Positions 42,875-51,604 of a stretch of 64,000 bases of DNA are shown piece after piece. Both the position numbers and the translations under genes were made by a program. The stretch is from Inquilinus limosus DSM 16000 (GTDB taxonomy: Bacteria > Pseudomonadota > Alphaproteobacteria > DSM-16000 > Inquilinaceae). Every line of letters starts with the position of its first letter. Within the stretch, counting starts at the first letter, position 1. The notes below the pieces were generated by a model, which made no database searches, had not been told where the DNA came from, and worked only from the letters and a program-made list of their open reading frames with translations. The DNA lies in NCBI RefSeq assembly GCF_000423185.1, contig NZ_AUHM01000020.1, positions 81,215 to 145,214 on the forward strand, in the 5' to 3' direction.

Positions 42875-43864
42875 ATGGCAGTGTCGACGATCTCTCCGGA
42901 GGCAAGAAAGCGGGCCCTTGCGACGCTGGACCCGTCGCTGTTCGAGCTGATTATCCTGCCGACGGAGCAATGCAACTTCCGCTGCAAGTACTGCTACGAG
43001 GATTTTGCCCTGCACCGAATGACGCCGGAAATCGTGAGCGCCATCAAGTCTCTGATCGATGTGCGTGCCCACGATATGCGCACTTTCAACCTGTCCTGGT
43101 TCGGCGGGGAGCCGCTGATGGCGAGCGACGTCGTCCTGGATATCTCCGAACATGCCCGAGCGGTCTGCGCAGCACGTGGAATCCGTTATCACGGCAGTAT
43201 GACGACGAACGGCTATCTGCTGACCGACCGCCTCCAGGCGCAACTGGTGGCGGCCGGCGTGACCAGTTTCCAGATCAGCCTGGACGGCGACGAGGATCTT
43301 CACGATGCCTCGCGCCCGCTGGTCTCGGGCCGCGGCACTCATCGGAAGATCATGGAGAACATCCATAGCGCCCTGAGTTCCGATAGGGCGTTCACCATAA
43401 CGGTGCGGCTCCACATCACCAGCCTGAACGCCGATAGCGTCGAGCGGTTCTATCGGTCGATCAAGCATGACGTCCTGGCCGACCAACGGTTCCGGCTGCT
43501 CGTGAAACTGGTCGGGAACCTGGGCGGCCCGAATCTCGACAAATCTGTCCTCCCGGAGAGGTCCCGGGCGGTGAAGATCAGGGACGAGATCGTGCGCGAC
43601 TATCGGTGTTTCCGGGGCATAGAACCCGGAGACGACCTCAGCATCTGCTACGCGGCGCGGCCGAACTCCTTCGTCATCCGGGCGGATGGCCGGGTGAGCA
43701 AATGCACCGTCGCGTTCAACTCCTCGAACAATCAGGTCGGTCGGTTGCATCCGGACGGCAAGATGGGACTGGATGTCGAGAAGCTCCTGAAGTGGATACG
43801 AGGTTATCGCGATCTGGACCCTGCATCGCTGAGGTGTCCGGTTGAGGCTCTGCGTCTTTGGTGA
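42875..43864 (+). CDS. Radical SAM peptide-modifying enzyme with short SPASM-like C-terminus
   Basis: A 329-residue radical SAM protein. The [4Fe-4S] motif CxxxCxxC is Cys33, Cys37 and Cys40 (CNFRCKYC), and the SAM-binding GGEP is at residues 77-80. TTNGYLL and FQISLDGDEDLHDASRP are typical of peptide-modifying SPASM-class enzymes. The C-terminus has only three well-spaced cysteines (in SICYAAR, VSKCTVAF and SLRCPVEAL) and ends soon after, so it holds fewer auxiliary-cluster ligands than a full SPASM domain. The start has AGGTGAGGG upstream. As last gene of the precursor operon it most likely modifies the core peptide; the bond formed is not predictable. Confidence 0.9.
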   Translation: MAVSTISPEARKRALATLDPSLFELIILPTEQCNFRCKYCYEDFALHRMTPEIVSAIKSLIDVRAHDMRTFNLSWFGGEPLMASDVVLDISEHARAVCAARGIRYHGSMTTNGYLLTDRLQAQLVAAGVTSFQISLDGDEDLHDASRPLVSGRGTHRKIMENIHSALSSDRAFTITVRLHITSLNADSVERFYRSIKHDVLADQRFRLLVKLVGNLGGPNLDKSVLPERSRAVKIRDEIVRDYRCFRGIEPGDDLSICYAARPNSFVIRADGRVSKCTVAFNSSNNQVGRLHPDGKMGLDVEKLLKWIRGYRDLDPASLRCPVEALRLW

Positions 43865-43978
43865 GAAAGAATGGGGCGGTTTTCTTCAGAATACGACACA
43901 GCAGGAATGCGAAGGACCAAGCTGCCCTCTGGAGAAATGACGCAGGGTCGAGGCAACTATACGCCACAGCTTCCGATG

Positions 43979-44015
43979 ACCAGCCGCCGCGCCGAATTGC
44001 GGCGCGGCGGCTGGT
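43979..44015. terminator. Strong hairpin ending the peptide operon
   Basis: A perfect 16-bp stem (ACCAGCCGCCGCGCCG and its complement) with a 5-nt loop lies 115 bp after the radical SAM stop and before the convergent lactonase gene. A U-run does not follow, but stem strength and position support a transcription end serving both directions. Confidence 0.65.
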
Positions 44016-44081
44016 TCCGAATGAACTGAAGGCCAAACCAATTCGCCTGACTAAGAGGGCGTTTTGAAAGACGCTACGCCG

Positions 44082-45002
44082 TCACGGCGTCTGGACACCC
44101 TTCGTGTTCAAGTAGACCGCCCGCAGCGAGGTGGTGGAGCAGATGAACAGCCGGTTCTTCTTCAGGCCGCCGAAGCAGACATTGGCCACCACCTCCGGCA
44201 CCTTGATCTTGCCGATCAGCGTGCCGTCCGGGCCATAGCAATGCACGCCGTCGCCGGCGCTGGTCCAGATGTTGCCGTGATGGTCGATGCGGAAGCCGTC
44301 GAACAGGCCGAAGGTGCATTCGGCGAAGACCTCGCCGCCGGCCAGCGTGCCGTCGTCGCGCACCTGGAAGCGGCGGATGTGCTTCGGCCCGTTCGGATCG
44401 TGGCTGGCGCCGGTGTCGGCGACGTAGAGCAGCGTCTCGTCGGGCGAGAAGGCGATGCCGTTCGGCTTGTCGAAATCGGTCGCGACCGTCTTCAGCGTCC
44501 CCGATTTCGGGTCGAAGCGGTAGACGTGGCAGCCGTCCTGCTCGATCTCGGACTGGTGGCCTTCGTATTCCGACAGGATGCCGTAGGGAGGGTCGGTGAA
44601 CCACACCGTGTCGTCCGACTTCACCACCACGTCGTTCGGCGAGTTCAGGCGCTTGCCGTTGTGGCTGTCGGCCAGCACGGTGACGCGGCCGTCATATTCG
44701 GTGCGGCTGACCCGGCGGCCGCCATGCTCGCAGGACACCAGCCGGCCCTGGCGGTCGCGGGTATGGCCGTTGGTATAGTTCGACGGGTTGCGGAAGACGC
44801 TGACGCTGCCGTCGGTCTCGTCCCAGCGCATGATCCGGTTGTTCGGGATGTCGCTCCACAAGAGGTAGCGGCCGTCGCCGAACCAGACCGGCCCTTCCGA
44901 CCAGCGCAGCCCGATGTCACTGGCCAGCACGTCGATATGGACGTTGCCCATGACATAGCCGGCGAAGCGCTTGTCCAGCACCTCGAAGCAGGGGTCGAGC
45001 AT
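44082..45002 (-). CDS. SMP-30/gluconolactonase family lactonase, cytoplasmic
   Basis: A 306-residue calcium-dependent propeller lactonase without a signal peptide. EGPVWFGDGRYLLWSDIPNNR, LNSPNDVVVKSDDTVWFTDPPYG and KPNGIAFSPDETLLYVADTG carry the metal-binding residues. It is similar to the exported SMP-30 at 30605-31624 but differs at the termini. AGGAAA precedes its start. It is the last gene of a minus-strand sugar transporter operon and would open the lactone form of the imported or oxidised sugar. Confidence 0.9.
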   Translation of the reverse strand: MLDPCFEVLDKRFAGYVMGNVHIDVLASDIGLRWSEGPVWFGDGRYLLWSDIPNNRIMRWDETDGSVSVFRNPSNYTNGHTRDRQGRLVSCEHGGRRVSRTEYDGRVTVLADSHNGKRLNSPNDVVVKSDDTVWFTDPPYGILSEYEGHQSEIEQDGCHVYRFDPKSGTLKTVATDFDKPNGIAFSPDETLLYVADTGASHDPNGPKHIRRFQVRDDGTLAGGEVFAECTFGLFDGFRIDHHGNIWTSAGDGVHCYGPDGTLIGKIKVPEVVANVCFGGLKKNRLFICSTTSLRAVYLNTKGVQTP

Positions 45003-45102
45003 CCCGGTTTCCTCCCTTGGCCCGGCCCGGCCGGGCAGCCGATTGATCGGACATAACTGGCCGGAGTGTTGCGCCCCGGCGGAGCACCGTCAATGATTCG
45101 GG

Positions 45103-46053
45103 TCAGTTCGCCGAACGGCCGCCGCGCCCGTACAGCACCAGCATCAGGATGATCACCAAGCCGTAGATGATCTGCCGCCCGGCCTCCGGCATCTGCATCA
45201 CCGACAGCACGCTCTGCAGCAGCACGATCAGGATCGTGCCGACCACGGTGCCGGCGTAGCGGCCCTGGCCGCCCAGGATGTTGGTGCCGCCGATCACCAC
45301 CGCGGCGATGGCGGGCAGGAGATAGGCGTCGCCCATTGCCTGATAGGCCTTGCTGGAATAGCCGGCCAGCAGCAGGCCAGCGAGGGCCGAGCACAGCCCG
45401 CACAGGGTGAAGGCGCCGAGGATGACCAGCCGGGTGCTGACGCCGGACAGATAGGCTGCGGCCTCGCGGTTGCCGATGGCGTAGATGTAGCGGCCCATCG
45501 GCGTGCGGGTCAGCAGGAAGACGATGCCGAGCGACAGCAGGGCCCAGACGAACACCGCCATCGGGATGCCCAGCAGCTCGGCCTTGGCCAGGAACTGCAT
45601 CGGCGGCGTCGCCATGGTGGTCGGGGAGAAGCCGCCGGTCAGCATCACCATCAGCCCGCGCAGCACGGTGTTGACCCCGAGGGTGAAGATCATCGACGGC
45701 ACGCGCAGGAAGGCGACGCCGAGCCCGTTGAACACGCCGACCAGGGCACCGATGGCGAGGCCGACCGGGATCGCTTCGGGCCCGCCGACCGCGGTCGCCA
45801 GCATGGCCGAGGCGGCGATGGTCCAGGGCACCGACAGGTCGATATGGCCCATCAGGATCACCAGCATCATTCCGGCCGCGACGATGCCGAGGAAGGAGGC
45901 GACCTTGAGCTGCTGCAGCAGATAGGCGGGCGACAGAAAGGTCGCCGTGCCCTGGGTGACCGCGGTGTAGACCGTGCCCGCCACCAGGATCAGCACCACG
46001 AAGCCGCAGGCCACCAGGATCGGCCGGTCGACGGAGCGGAGAAATGCTTGCAT
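45103..46053 (-). CDS. Sugar ABC transporter permease 2 (CUT2 type, YjfF-like position)
   Basis: A 316-residue permease of the RbsC family, with GMMLVILMGHIDLSVPWTIAA, NREAAAYLSGVSTRLVI and GGTNILGGQGRYAGTVVGTI. The ATG at 46053 follows GGAGGATCG. It starts 10 bp after the stop of another permease gene. Two separate permeases in one CUT2 operon recall the galactofuranose-type YtfT/YjfF arrangement, in which the two form a heterodimer. Confidence 0.88.
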   Translation of the reverse strand: MQAFLRSVDRPILVACGFVVLILVAGTVYTAVTQGTATFLSPAYLLQQLKVASFLGIVAAGMMLVILMGHIDLSVPWTIAASAMLATAVGGPEAIPVGLAIGALVGVFNGLGVAFLRVPSMIFTLGVNTVLRGLMVMLTGGFSPTTMATPPMQFLAKAELLGIPMAVFVWALLSLGIVFLLTRTPMGRYIYAIGNREAAAYLSGVSTRLVILGAFTLCGLCSALAGLLLAGYSSKAYQAMGDAYLLPAIAAVVIGGTNILGGQGRYAGTVVGTILIVLLQSVLSVMQMPEAGRQIIYGLVIILMLVLYGRGGRSAN

Positions 46054-46063
46054 CGATCCTCCG

Positions 46064-47125
46064 CTACCCGAACAGCTGCAGGCGGTTCCTGACCGTGAAC
46101 ACACGGGCGGCGCCCAGCGAGACCGCGGCCAGCAGGATCAGGCCCTCGAACAGCGGCTGCAGCAGCGGGTTGGCCAGGACGCCGACGATGCTGTCCTCCG
46201 GCACCACGCGGAAGCAGAAGGAGATGGCGCGCAGCACCATGACGCCGACGATCGAGGCGACGGCCCCGCCCGACCCACCGAACAGCGAGGTGCCGCCGAT
46301 CACCACGGCGGCGATCGAGTTGAGCGTGTAGGCGCCGGCCATCGGCGTGTCGGCGTTGCCGCTGCCGGTCTGCAGCGCCAGGTAGACGCCGGCGACCGCG
46401 GCGAAGAAGCCGGCCAAGGTGAAGGCCGCCAGCTTCGACCGGTCGATGGCGACGCCGGACATGAAGGCCGCCTGCTCCGACGAGCCGATGGCGTAGCAGC
46501 CGCGCCCGGTCACCGAATTCCTGAACGGCAGCCAGACCAGCAGCACCACCAGCACGACCAGGATGACCGGCACCGGGACGCCCTGGATCGCCTGGAACCA
46601 GCCCGGAAGGTCGCCGCCCCACCAGCCATAGGTGTCGGCCACGTCGAACAGCGTGTTTGTGGCCGCCCAGGACAGGTCGCCGTCGACCGCGCCGCCCGGG
46701 GTGGGGCGCAGGAACAGGGCGATGCCGATGAAGACGGCCCCGGTGGCCAGCGTCGCGATGATCGGCTGGATCCGGCCATAGACCACCAGCGCGCCGTTGA
46801 CGAAGCCGGCCAGAAGCCCGGCGACGAGGCAGAGCAGGATGCCGAACGCGAGCTCCCAGCCGCTGCCGGTCAGGAGATGGGAGGCCAGGCAGTTCACCAT
46901 CGTCATCAGCGGGCCGACGGAGAGGTCCAGCCCGCCCAGCAGCACCGGCACCGTCTGGGCCATCGCCACCAGGGCCAGGGTGAAGGTCTCGTTGGCGTTC
47001 TGGACGATCAGGTCGGCGCTGCCGCCCCGCGGATGCTGATAGGAGTAGAGGCCGTAGAACAGGACGAACAGGCCGAGGGCGAGGAGGATGCCGCTGTGGC
47101 GCGAGAAGCGGTGGAGCAGGGTCAT
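46064..47125 (-). CDS. Sugar ABC transporter permease 1 (CUT2 type, YtfT-like position)
   Basis: A 353-residue permease with about nine hydrophobic segments. VALVAMAQTVPVLLGGLDLSVGPLMTMVN, SSEQAAFMSGVAIDRSKLAAFTLAGF and GGTSLFGGSGGAVASIVGVMVLRAI match the family. It overlaps the ATPase gene by 4 nt. It forms the membrane part of the transporter together with the next gene. Confidence 0.88.
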   Translation of the reverse strand: MTLLHRFSRHSGILLALGLFVLFYGLYSYQHPRGGSADLIVQNANETFTLALVAMAQTVPVLLGGLDLSVGPLMTMVNCLASHLLTGSGWELAFGILLCLVAGLLAGFVNGALVVYGRIQPIIATLATGAVFIGIALFLRPTPGGAVDGDLSWAATNTLFDVADTYGWWGGDLPGWFQAIQGVPVPVILVVLVVLLVWLPFRNSVTGRGCYAIGSSEQAAFMSGVAIDRSKLAAFTLAGFFAAVAGVYLALQTGSGNADTPMAGAYTLNSIAAVVIGGTSLFGGSGGAVASIVGVMVLRAISFCFRVVPEDSIVGVLANPLLQPLFEGLILLAAVSLGAARVFTVRNRLQLFG

Positions 47126-48666
47126 GCCGGCACCGCCTCCGCCGCCCGGCCGTTGGTCTCGAGGTTCAGGGCGCTGGCCACGATGTTGGTTTCGGTGATG
47201 GCATCGCCCTCCAGCGTCCGGATCACCCGCCCGCCATAGAGGATCAGCACCCGGTCGCAGCAGCCGATCAGCTCGTCATAATCGGTCGAGTAGAACAGGA
47301 TCGAGGTGCCGGCGGCGGCCAGGTCGTGCAGCAGCTGGTAGATCTCCTGCTTCGTGCCGACATCGATGCCGCGGGTCGGGTCGTTCAGCAGGATGATGCG
47401 GGCCTCCGTCAGCAGCCATTTGGCGATCGCCACCTTCTGCTGATTGCCGCCGGACAGGGTGCCGACCGGGGCGTCGACCGATCCGACCTTGATCCGCAGC
47501 GCCTCGACCATGCGGGCGATGCCGTCGCTCTCGCGCCGACGGTCGAGGACGCCGCCCCAGGCCATCCCGCCCAGGGCCGCCAGGGTGATGTTCTCCCCGA
47601 CCGACATCGGCAGCAGCAGCCCCTCGGTCTTGCGGTCTTCCGGGATCAGCGCCATGCGGATGCCGGCGCGCTTGGCCTGCGCCGGGCTGCCGATCCGGGC
47701 CGGCCGGCCGTCGACCAGCACGCTGCCCTCGACCCCGCGCAGCACGCCGAACAGGGCCAGCAGCAGCTCGCGCTGCCCCTGGCCGTCCAGCCCGCCGAGG
47801 CCGACGATCTCGCCGCGGCCGACGGTCAGCGAGATGTCGGAGAGGCGCTGGCCCCAGCGCAGGCCGCGGGTCTCCAGCACCGGCGGCGGCGGCTCCGCCC
47901 GCACCGGCTTCGGCGGATAGGCGCCATGGATCTCGCGGCCGATCAGCATCCGCACCACCTCGTCGTCGCTGCGCGCGCCGGCCGGGAAGGTGTCGATGTG
48001 CCGGCCGTTGCGGAACACCGAGCAGGTGTCGCACAGCGCCTTGATCTCCGGCATGCGGTGGGAGATGTAGAGGATGCCCAGCCCCTCGCGGCGCAGCTGG
48101 TGCAGCAGGGCATAGACCTTCTCCACATCCGCCGCCGTCAGGGCCGAGGTCGCCTCGTCGAGGATCAAGAGGCGCGGGTTGCGCCCCAGCGCCTTGGCGA
48201 TCTCGACCATCTGCCGGCGCGACAGGGGCAGGGCCTTGACCGGCAGCCGCGGGTCGATGTCGGCGCAGCCGATCCGGGCCAGCAGCTCCTCCGCCCGCCG
48301 CCGCTGCGCCCTGTGGTCGATCAGGCCGAAACGCCGGGGCGGCCGGGTGATGCAGATGTTGTCGGCCACCGACAGATCCGGCATCAGCGACAGCTCCTGG
48401 AACACGCAGACGACGCCGGCCGCGTTCGCCGCCTGCGGCGAGGCGAAGCTGGCGGGCCGGCTGTCGATCAGCAGCTCGCCGGCGCTGGGCTGCACCACCC
48501 CGGCGATGATCTTGATCAGCGTGCTCTTGCCGGCCCCGTTCTCGCCCAGGACCCCGTGGATCGAGCCCGCGCGGGCCGCGAACTCCACCTCGCGCAGCGC
48601 GTGCACGCCGCCGTAGCTCTTGCTGACTCCCGTCAGCTGCACCAGCGGCGGCGTGTCGACGGCCAT
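47122..48666 (-). CDS. Sugar ABC transporter ATPase, double-domain (CUT2 type)
   Basis: A roughly 514-residue protein with two ABC domains. Domain 1 has Walker A GENGAGKST, KALPLSRRQMVEIAKAL (a degenerate signature, usual here) and LLILDEATSAL. Domain 2 has TLSGGNQQKVAIAKWL and ILLNDPTRGIDVG, with Asp in place of the catalytic Glu, a common feature of second domains in this family. The ATG at 48666 is chosen; a GTG at 48678 is an alternative. It lies 16 bp after the binding-protein stop. Confidence 0.91.
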   Translation of the reverse strand: MAVDTPPLVQLTGVSKSYGGVHALREVEFAARAGSIHGVLGENGAGKSTLIKIIAGVVQPSAGELLIDSRPASFASPQAANAAGVVCVFQELSLMPDLSVADNICITRPPRRFGLIDHRAQRRRAEELLARIGCADIDPRLPVKALPLSRRQMVEIAKALGRNPRLLILDEATSALTAADVEKVYALLHQLRREGLGILYISHRMPEIKALCDTCSVFRNGRHIDTFPAGARSDDEVVRMLIGREIHGAYPPKPVRAEPPPPVLETRGLRWGQRLSDISLTVGRGEIVGLGGLDGQGQRELLLALFGVLRGVEGSVLVDGRPARIGSPAQAKRAGIRMALIPEDRKTEGLLLPMSVGENITLAALGGMAWGGVLDRRRESDGIARMVEALRIKVGSVDAPVGTLSGGNQQKVAIAKWLLTEARIILLNDPTRGIDVGTKQEIYQLLHDLAAAGTSILFYSTDYDELIGCCDRVLILYGGRVIRTLEGDAITETNIVASALNLETNGRAAEAVPA

Positions 48667-48682
48667 CCCCGACGCCACGGCC

Positions 48683-49804
48683 CTACTTGTTCTCGGCGGA
48701 CTGGGCCATGATCTGCGGCGCGGTGAAGGTGATGCCGCAGGGCTCGAAGGAATTCGGCGCGAAGAAGTCGACCGTCAGGTTCGACCAGTAGTTCTCGCCG
48801 TCCTTCAGCGTCTTGTAGTCGGCGACCGGGATCGGGATCGACACCATCTGCGGCATGGTCTCGCCCTTCAGCGCGGCGATCGCCGCCTTCATCGCGATGG
48901 CGACGAGGGCCGGGGACTGGCCGTAGGACAGGCCCTTCAGCCCCTGGTCCTTGTACTGGGCGATCTGCTGGCGGAACAGGTTCTCGCCTTCGCCCGCCAT
49001 CGGCACGAATGGATGTTTGGCGTCGATCAGCGCCTGCACCGTGCCGTTCGACCCGCCCTGGGTGAAGATGCCGTCGAAATGTCCGTGCACCGCGAGCGCG
49101 TCGGCCGTCGCCTTCTGCGAGTCGCCCGGCGCCCAGTTGCCCACCACCTCGACGATATCGAAAGGCTTGCCCGCTTCCTTCATCGTCTTCTGGAAGCCCT
49201 CGTGCCGGTCGCGGTCGACCGAGTTGCCGGGCAGGCCGCGCACCTCGAGGATCTTGCCGCCGTTCGGCACGTGCTCGATCAGGAATTTGGCCGACATCAC
49301 GCCCATCTCGGTCTGGTCCTCGTTGACCTGCATCACCTCGGTGGTGTCGAGGATGTTGTCGAACGGCACCAGCACGACGTTCTTGCGGTTGGCCAGCCGG
49401 ATCACCCGGTCGAAGCCCGTGGGGCTGACCGCGATGGTGACGATCGCGTCGAAGCCCTGGTTGATGAAGTCCTCGATCGTGCCCAGCTGCGCCGCCGCGT
49501 CGGTGCCGGTGGAGACGACCTTGAACTCCTTGATGTCCTTGGCGACCTCCGGCAGCGCGGCATAGGCCTTGGCGGTCTGGATCATCTGGATGCGCCAGAT
49601 GTTGCCGACGAAGCCGTTGACCAGGGCGATGCGGTACGGCCCCGGGCGGGCGTCCCATTTGAAGAACTTCGTGTCCTTGCTCCAGGGCGCGAAGCATTCC
49701 GGCAGATAGCCCGGCCCGTCCACCGTCTTCGGGGCGGCGAGGGCGGGGAGCGCGATGGCGAGAGATGCGGCCGCGGCGACCGCGGCGAAACGGCGGAGCA
49801 GCAT
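48683..49804 (-). CDS. Sugar ABC transporter substrate-binding protein
   Basis: A 373-residue periplasmic binding protein of the CUT2/peripla_BP_4 type. A Sec signal peptide (MLLRRFAAVAAAASLAIALPALA) precedes the mature start; YRIALVNGFVGNIWRIQMIQTAKAYA and FINQGFDAIVTIAVSPTGFDRVIRLA are the ligand-domain hallmarks, and QGGSNGTVQALIDA is the second. It heads the operon that ends with the lactonase. It is divergent from a galactarate/altronate-type dehydratase, so the ligand is probably a sugar or sugar acid. The 227-bp region in front holds the divergent promoters; no clear operator was seen. Confidence 0.88.
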   Translation of the reverse strand: MLLRRFAAVAAAASLAIALPALAAPKTVDGPGYLPECFAPWSKDTKFFKWDARPGPYRIALVNGFVGNIWRIQMIQTAKAYAALPEVAKDIKEFKVVSTGTDAAAQLGTIEDFINQGFDAIVTIAVSPTGFDRVIRLANRKNVVLVPFDNILDTTEVMQVNEDQTEMGVMSAKFLIEHVPNGGKILEVRGLPGNSVDRDRHEGFQKTMKEAGKPFDIVEVVGNWAPGDSQKATADALAVHGHFDGIFTQGGSNGTVQALIDAKHPFVPMAGEGENLFRQQIAQYKDQGLKGLSYGQSPALVAIAMKAAIAALKGETMPQMVSIPIPVADYKTLKDGENYWSNLTVDFFAPNSFEPCGITFTAPQIMAQSAENK

Positions 49805-50031
49805 TCGGGTCCTCCCTGTATGGCCTGTCGGCCGCGAACGATTCGAACTCGTCCGGCATATTTGACGATGGGAATGTTGTGCCGATCGCCGGCGGCCGTC
49901 AATTCATCAGACAGTACGCATGCGCCCGCCTCGTTCCCATCTCTTCAGGAGGATGGCGCCGCCCAAAAGTCCGACGTAAAGTGGCGGGCGCCCGAGATTG
50001 CCAGGCAAACCCAAGAACACGTGCGAAACCG

Positions 50032-51561
50032 ATGCCCAGCCCCAGCCTCTTCATCCGCCTGAACCGCGACGACAATGTCGTCCTCGCCCGCGCCGACATC
50101 ACGCCGGGCACGCCGATCCCGGAGGAGGGGGTGACCACCGCCGGCCACATCCCGGCCGGCCACAAGATGGCGACCCGGCCGATCGCGCAGGGCGAGCCGA
50201 TCCGGCGCTACAACCAGATCATCGGCTTCGCCACCGAGGCGATCGCCCCGGGCGAGCATGTCCATGTCCACAACTGCGCCATGGGCGATTTCGAGCGCGA
50301 CTACGCCTTCTGCGCCGACGCCAAGCCGACCGATTACGTGCCGGAGGCGGAGCGGGCGACCTTCCAGGGCTATCGCCGGCCCAACGGCCGGGTCGGCACC
50401 CGCAACTACATCGGCATCCTGTCGTCGGTGAACTGCTCGGCCACGGTCAGCCGGATGATCGCGGCGCATTTCGAGCGCTCCGGCGCGCTCGACGCCTTCC
50501 CGCATGTCGACGGCGTGGTCGCGATCACCCATTCGACCGGCTGCGGCATGGCGGATTCGGGCGAAGGCTACGACAACCTGCAGCGCACGCTCTGGGGCTA
50601 TGCCCGCAACCCGAACTTCGCCGGGGTGCTGATGATCGGCCTGGGCTGCGAGGTCAACCAGATCGACTTCCTGCTGGAGGCCTATCAGATCCAGCGCGGG
50701 CCGCTGTTCCAGACCATGAACATCCAGAACCTGGGCGGCACCCGGAAGACGGTCGACCACTGTATCGCCAGGGTGATGGAGATGCTGCCCGAGGCCGACA
50801 AGGCGCGGCGCGAGACCGTGCCGGCCAGCGAGCTGATGGTGGCGCTGCAGTGCGGCGGCTCGGACGGCTATTCCGGCATCTCGGCCAACCCGGCGCTGGG
50901 CGCCGCGGTCGACCTGCTGGTCCGCCACGGCGGCAGCGCCGTGCTGTCGGAGACGCCGGAGATCTACGGCGCCGAGCACCTGCTGACCCGGCGCGCGGTC
51001 AGCCGCGAGGTCGGCGAGAAGCTGATCGCCCGGATCAAGTGGTGGGAGGGCTACACTGCCCGCAACGGCGGCGAGATGAACAACAACCCGTCGCCCGGCA
51101 ACAAGCGCGGCGGCCTGACCACGATCCTCGAGAAGTCGCTGGGCGCCGCGGCCAAGGGCGGCACCACCAACCTGGTCGAGGTCTACAAATACGCCGAGCA
51201 GATGACGGCCAAGGGCTTCGTGTTCATGGACACGCCCGGCTACGACCCGGCCTCGGCCACCGGCCAGGTGGCGGGCGGGGCGCAGCTGGTCTGCTTCACC
51301 ACCGGCCGCGGCTCGGTCTCGGGCTTCAAGCCGGCGCCCTGCATCAAGATCGCCACCAACTCCGCCATGTACCGGCACATGGAGGAGGACATGGACATCA
51401 ACTGCGGCACCATCATCGACGGCGACGAGACCATCGAGCAGGCCGGCCGCCGGATCTTCGAGAAGTTCCTGGCCGTCGCCTCGGGCGAGCAGACCAAGAG
51501 CGAGGCCCAGGGCTTCGGCGACAACGAGTTCGTGCCCTGGCAGATCGGCGCGGTGATGTGA
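50032..51561 (+). CDS. Altronate/galactarate dehydratase family protein (UxaA/GarD)
   Basis: A 509-residue sugar-acid dehydratase. An N-terminal SAF domain (residues about 10-85, LNRDDNVVLARADITPGTPI and the HNCAMGDFERDY block) is joined to the GarD/UxaA catalytic domain with GYRRPNGRVGTRNYIGILSSVNCSATV, THSTGCGM and GLGCEVNQ cysteine motifs and NNPSPGNKRGGLTTILEKSLG. It dehydrates an aldarate or aldonate to a 2-keto-3-deoxy acid. The ATG at 50032 has only weak purines upstream. It is followed 43 bp later by an FAH-family gene that may take the next step. Confidence 0.9.
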   Translation: MPSPSLFIRLNRDDNVVLARADITPGTPIPEEGVTTAGHIPAGHKMATRPIAQGEPIRRYNQIIGFATEAIAPGEHVHVHNCAMGDFERDYAFCADAKPTDYVPEAERATFQGYRRPNGRVGTRNYIGILSSVNCSATVSRMIAAHFERSGALDAFPHVDGVVAITHSTGCGMADSGEGYDNLQRTLWGYARNPNFAGVLMIGLGCEVNQIDFLLEAYQIQRGPLFQTMNIQNLGGTRKTVDHCIARVMEMLPEADKARRETVPASELMVALQCGGSDGYSGISANPALGAAVDLLVRHGGSAVLSETPEIYGAEHLLTRRAVSREVGEKLIARIKWWEGYTARNGGEMNNNPSPGNKRGGLTTILEKSLGAAAKGGTTNLVEVYKYAEQMTAKGFVFMDTPGYDPASATGQVAGGAQLVCFTTGRGSVSGFKPAPCIKIATNSAMYRHMEEDMDINCGTIIDGDETIEQAGRRIFEKFLAVASGEQTKSEAQGFGDNEFVPWQIGAVM

Positions 51562-51604
51562 CGGCGGGGACGCCGGACGAGAAGAGAAGCGGGAAGGGAC
51601 ATCC

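Noticed and set aside
43858..44067. 69-residue frame after the radical SAM gene as a second precursor peptide
   Set aside because: No GG leader or ribosome site, and it runs through the strong hairpin; considered only as a possible frameshifted end of the radical SAM gene.
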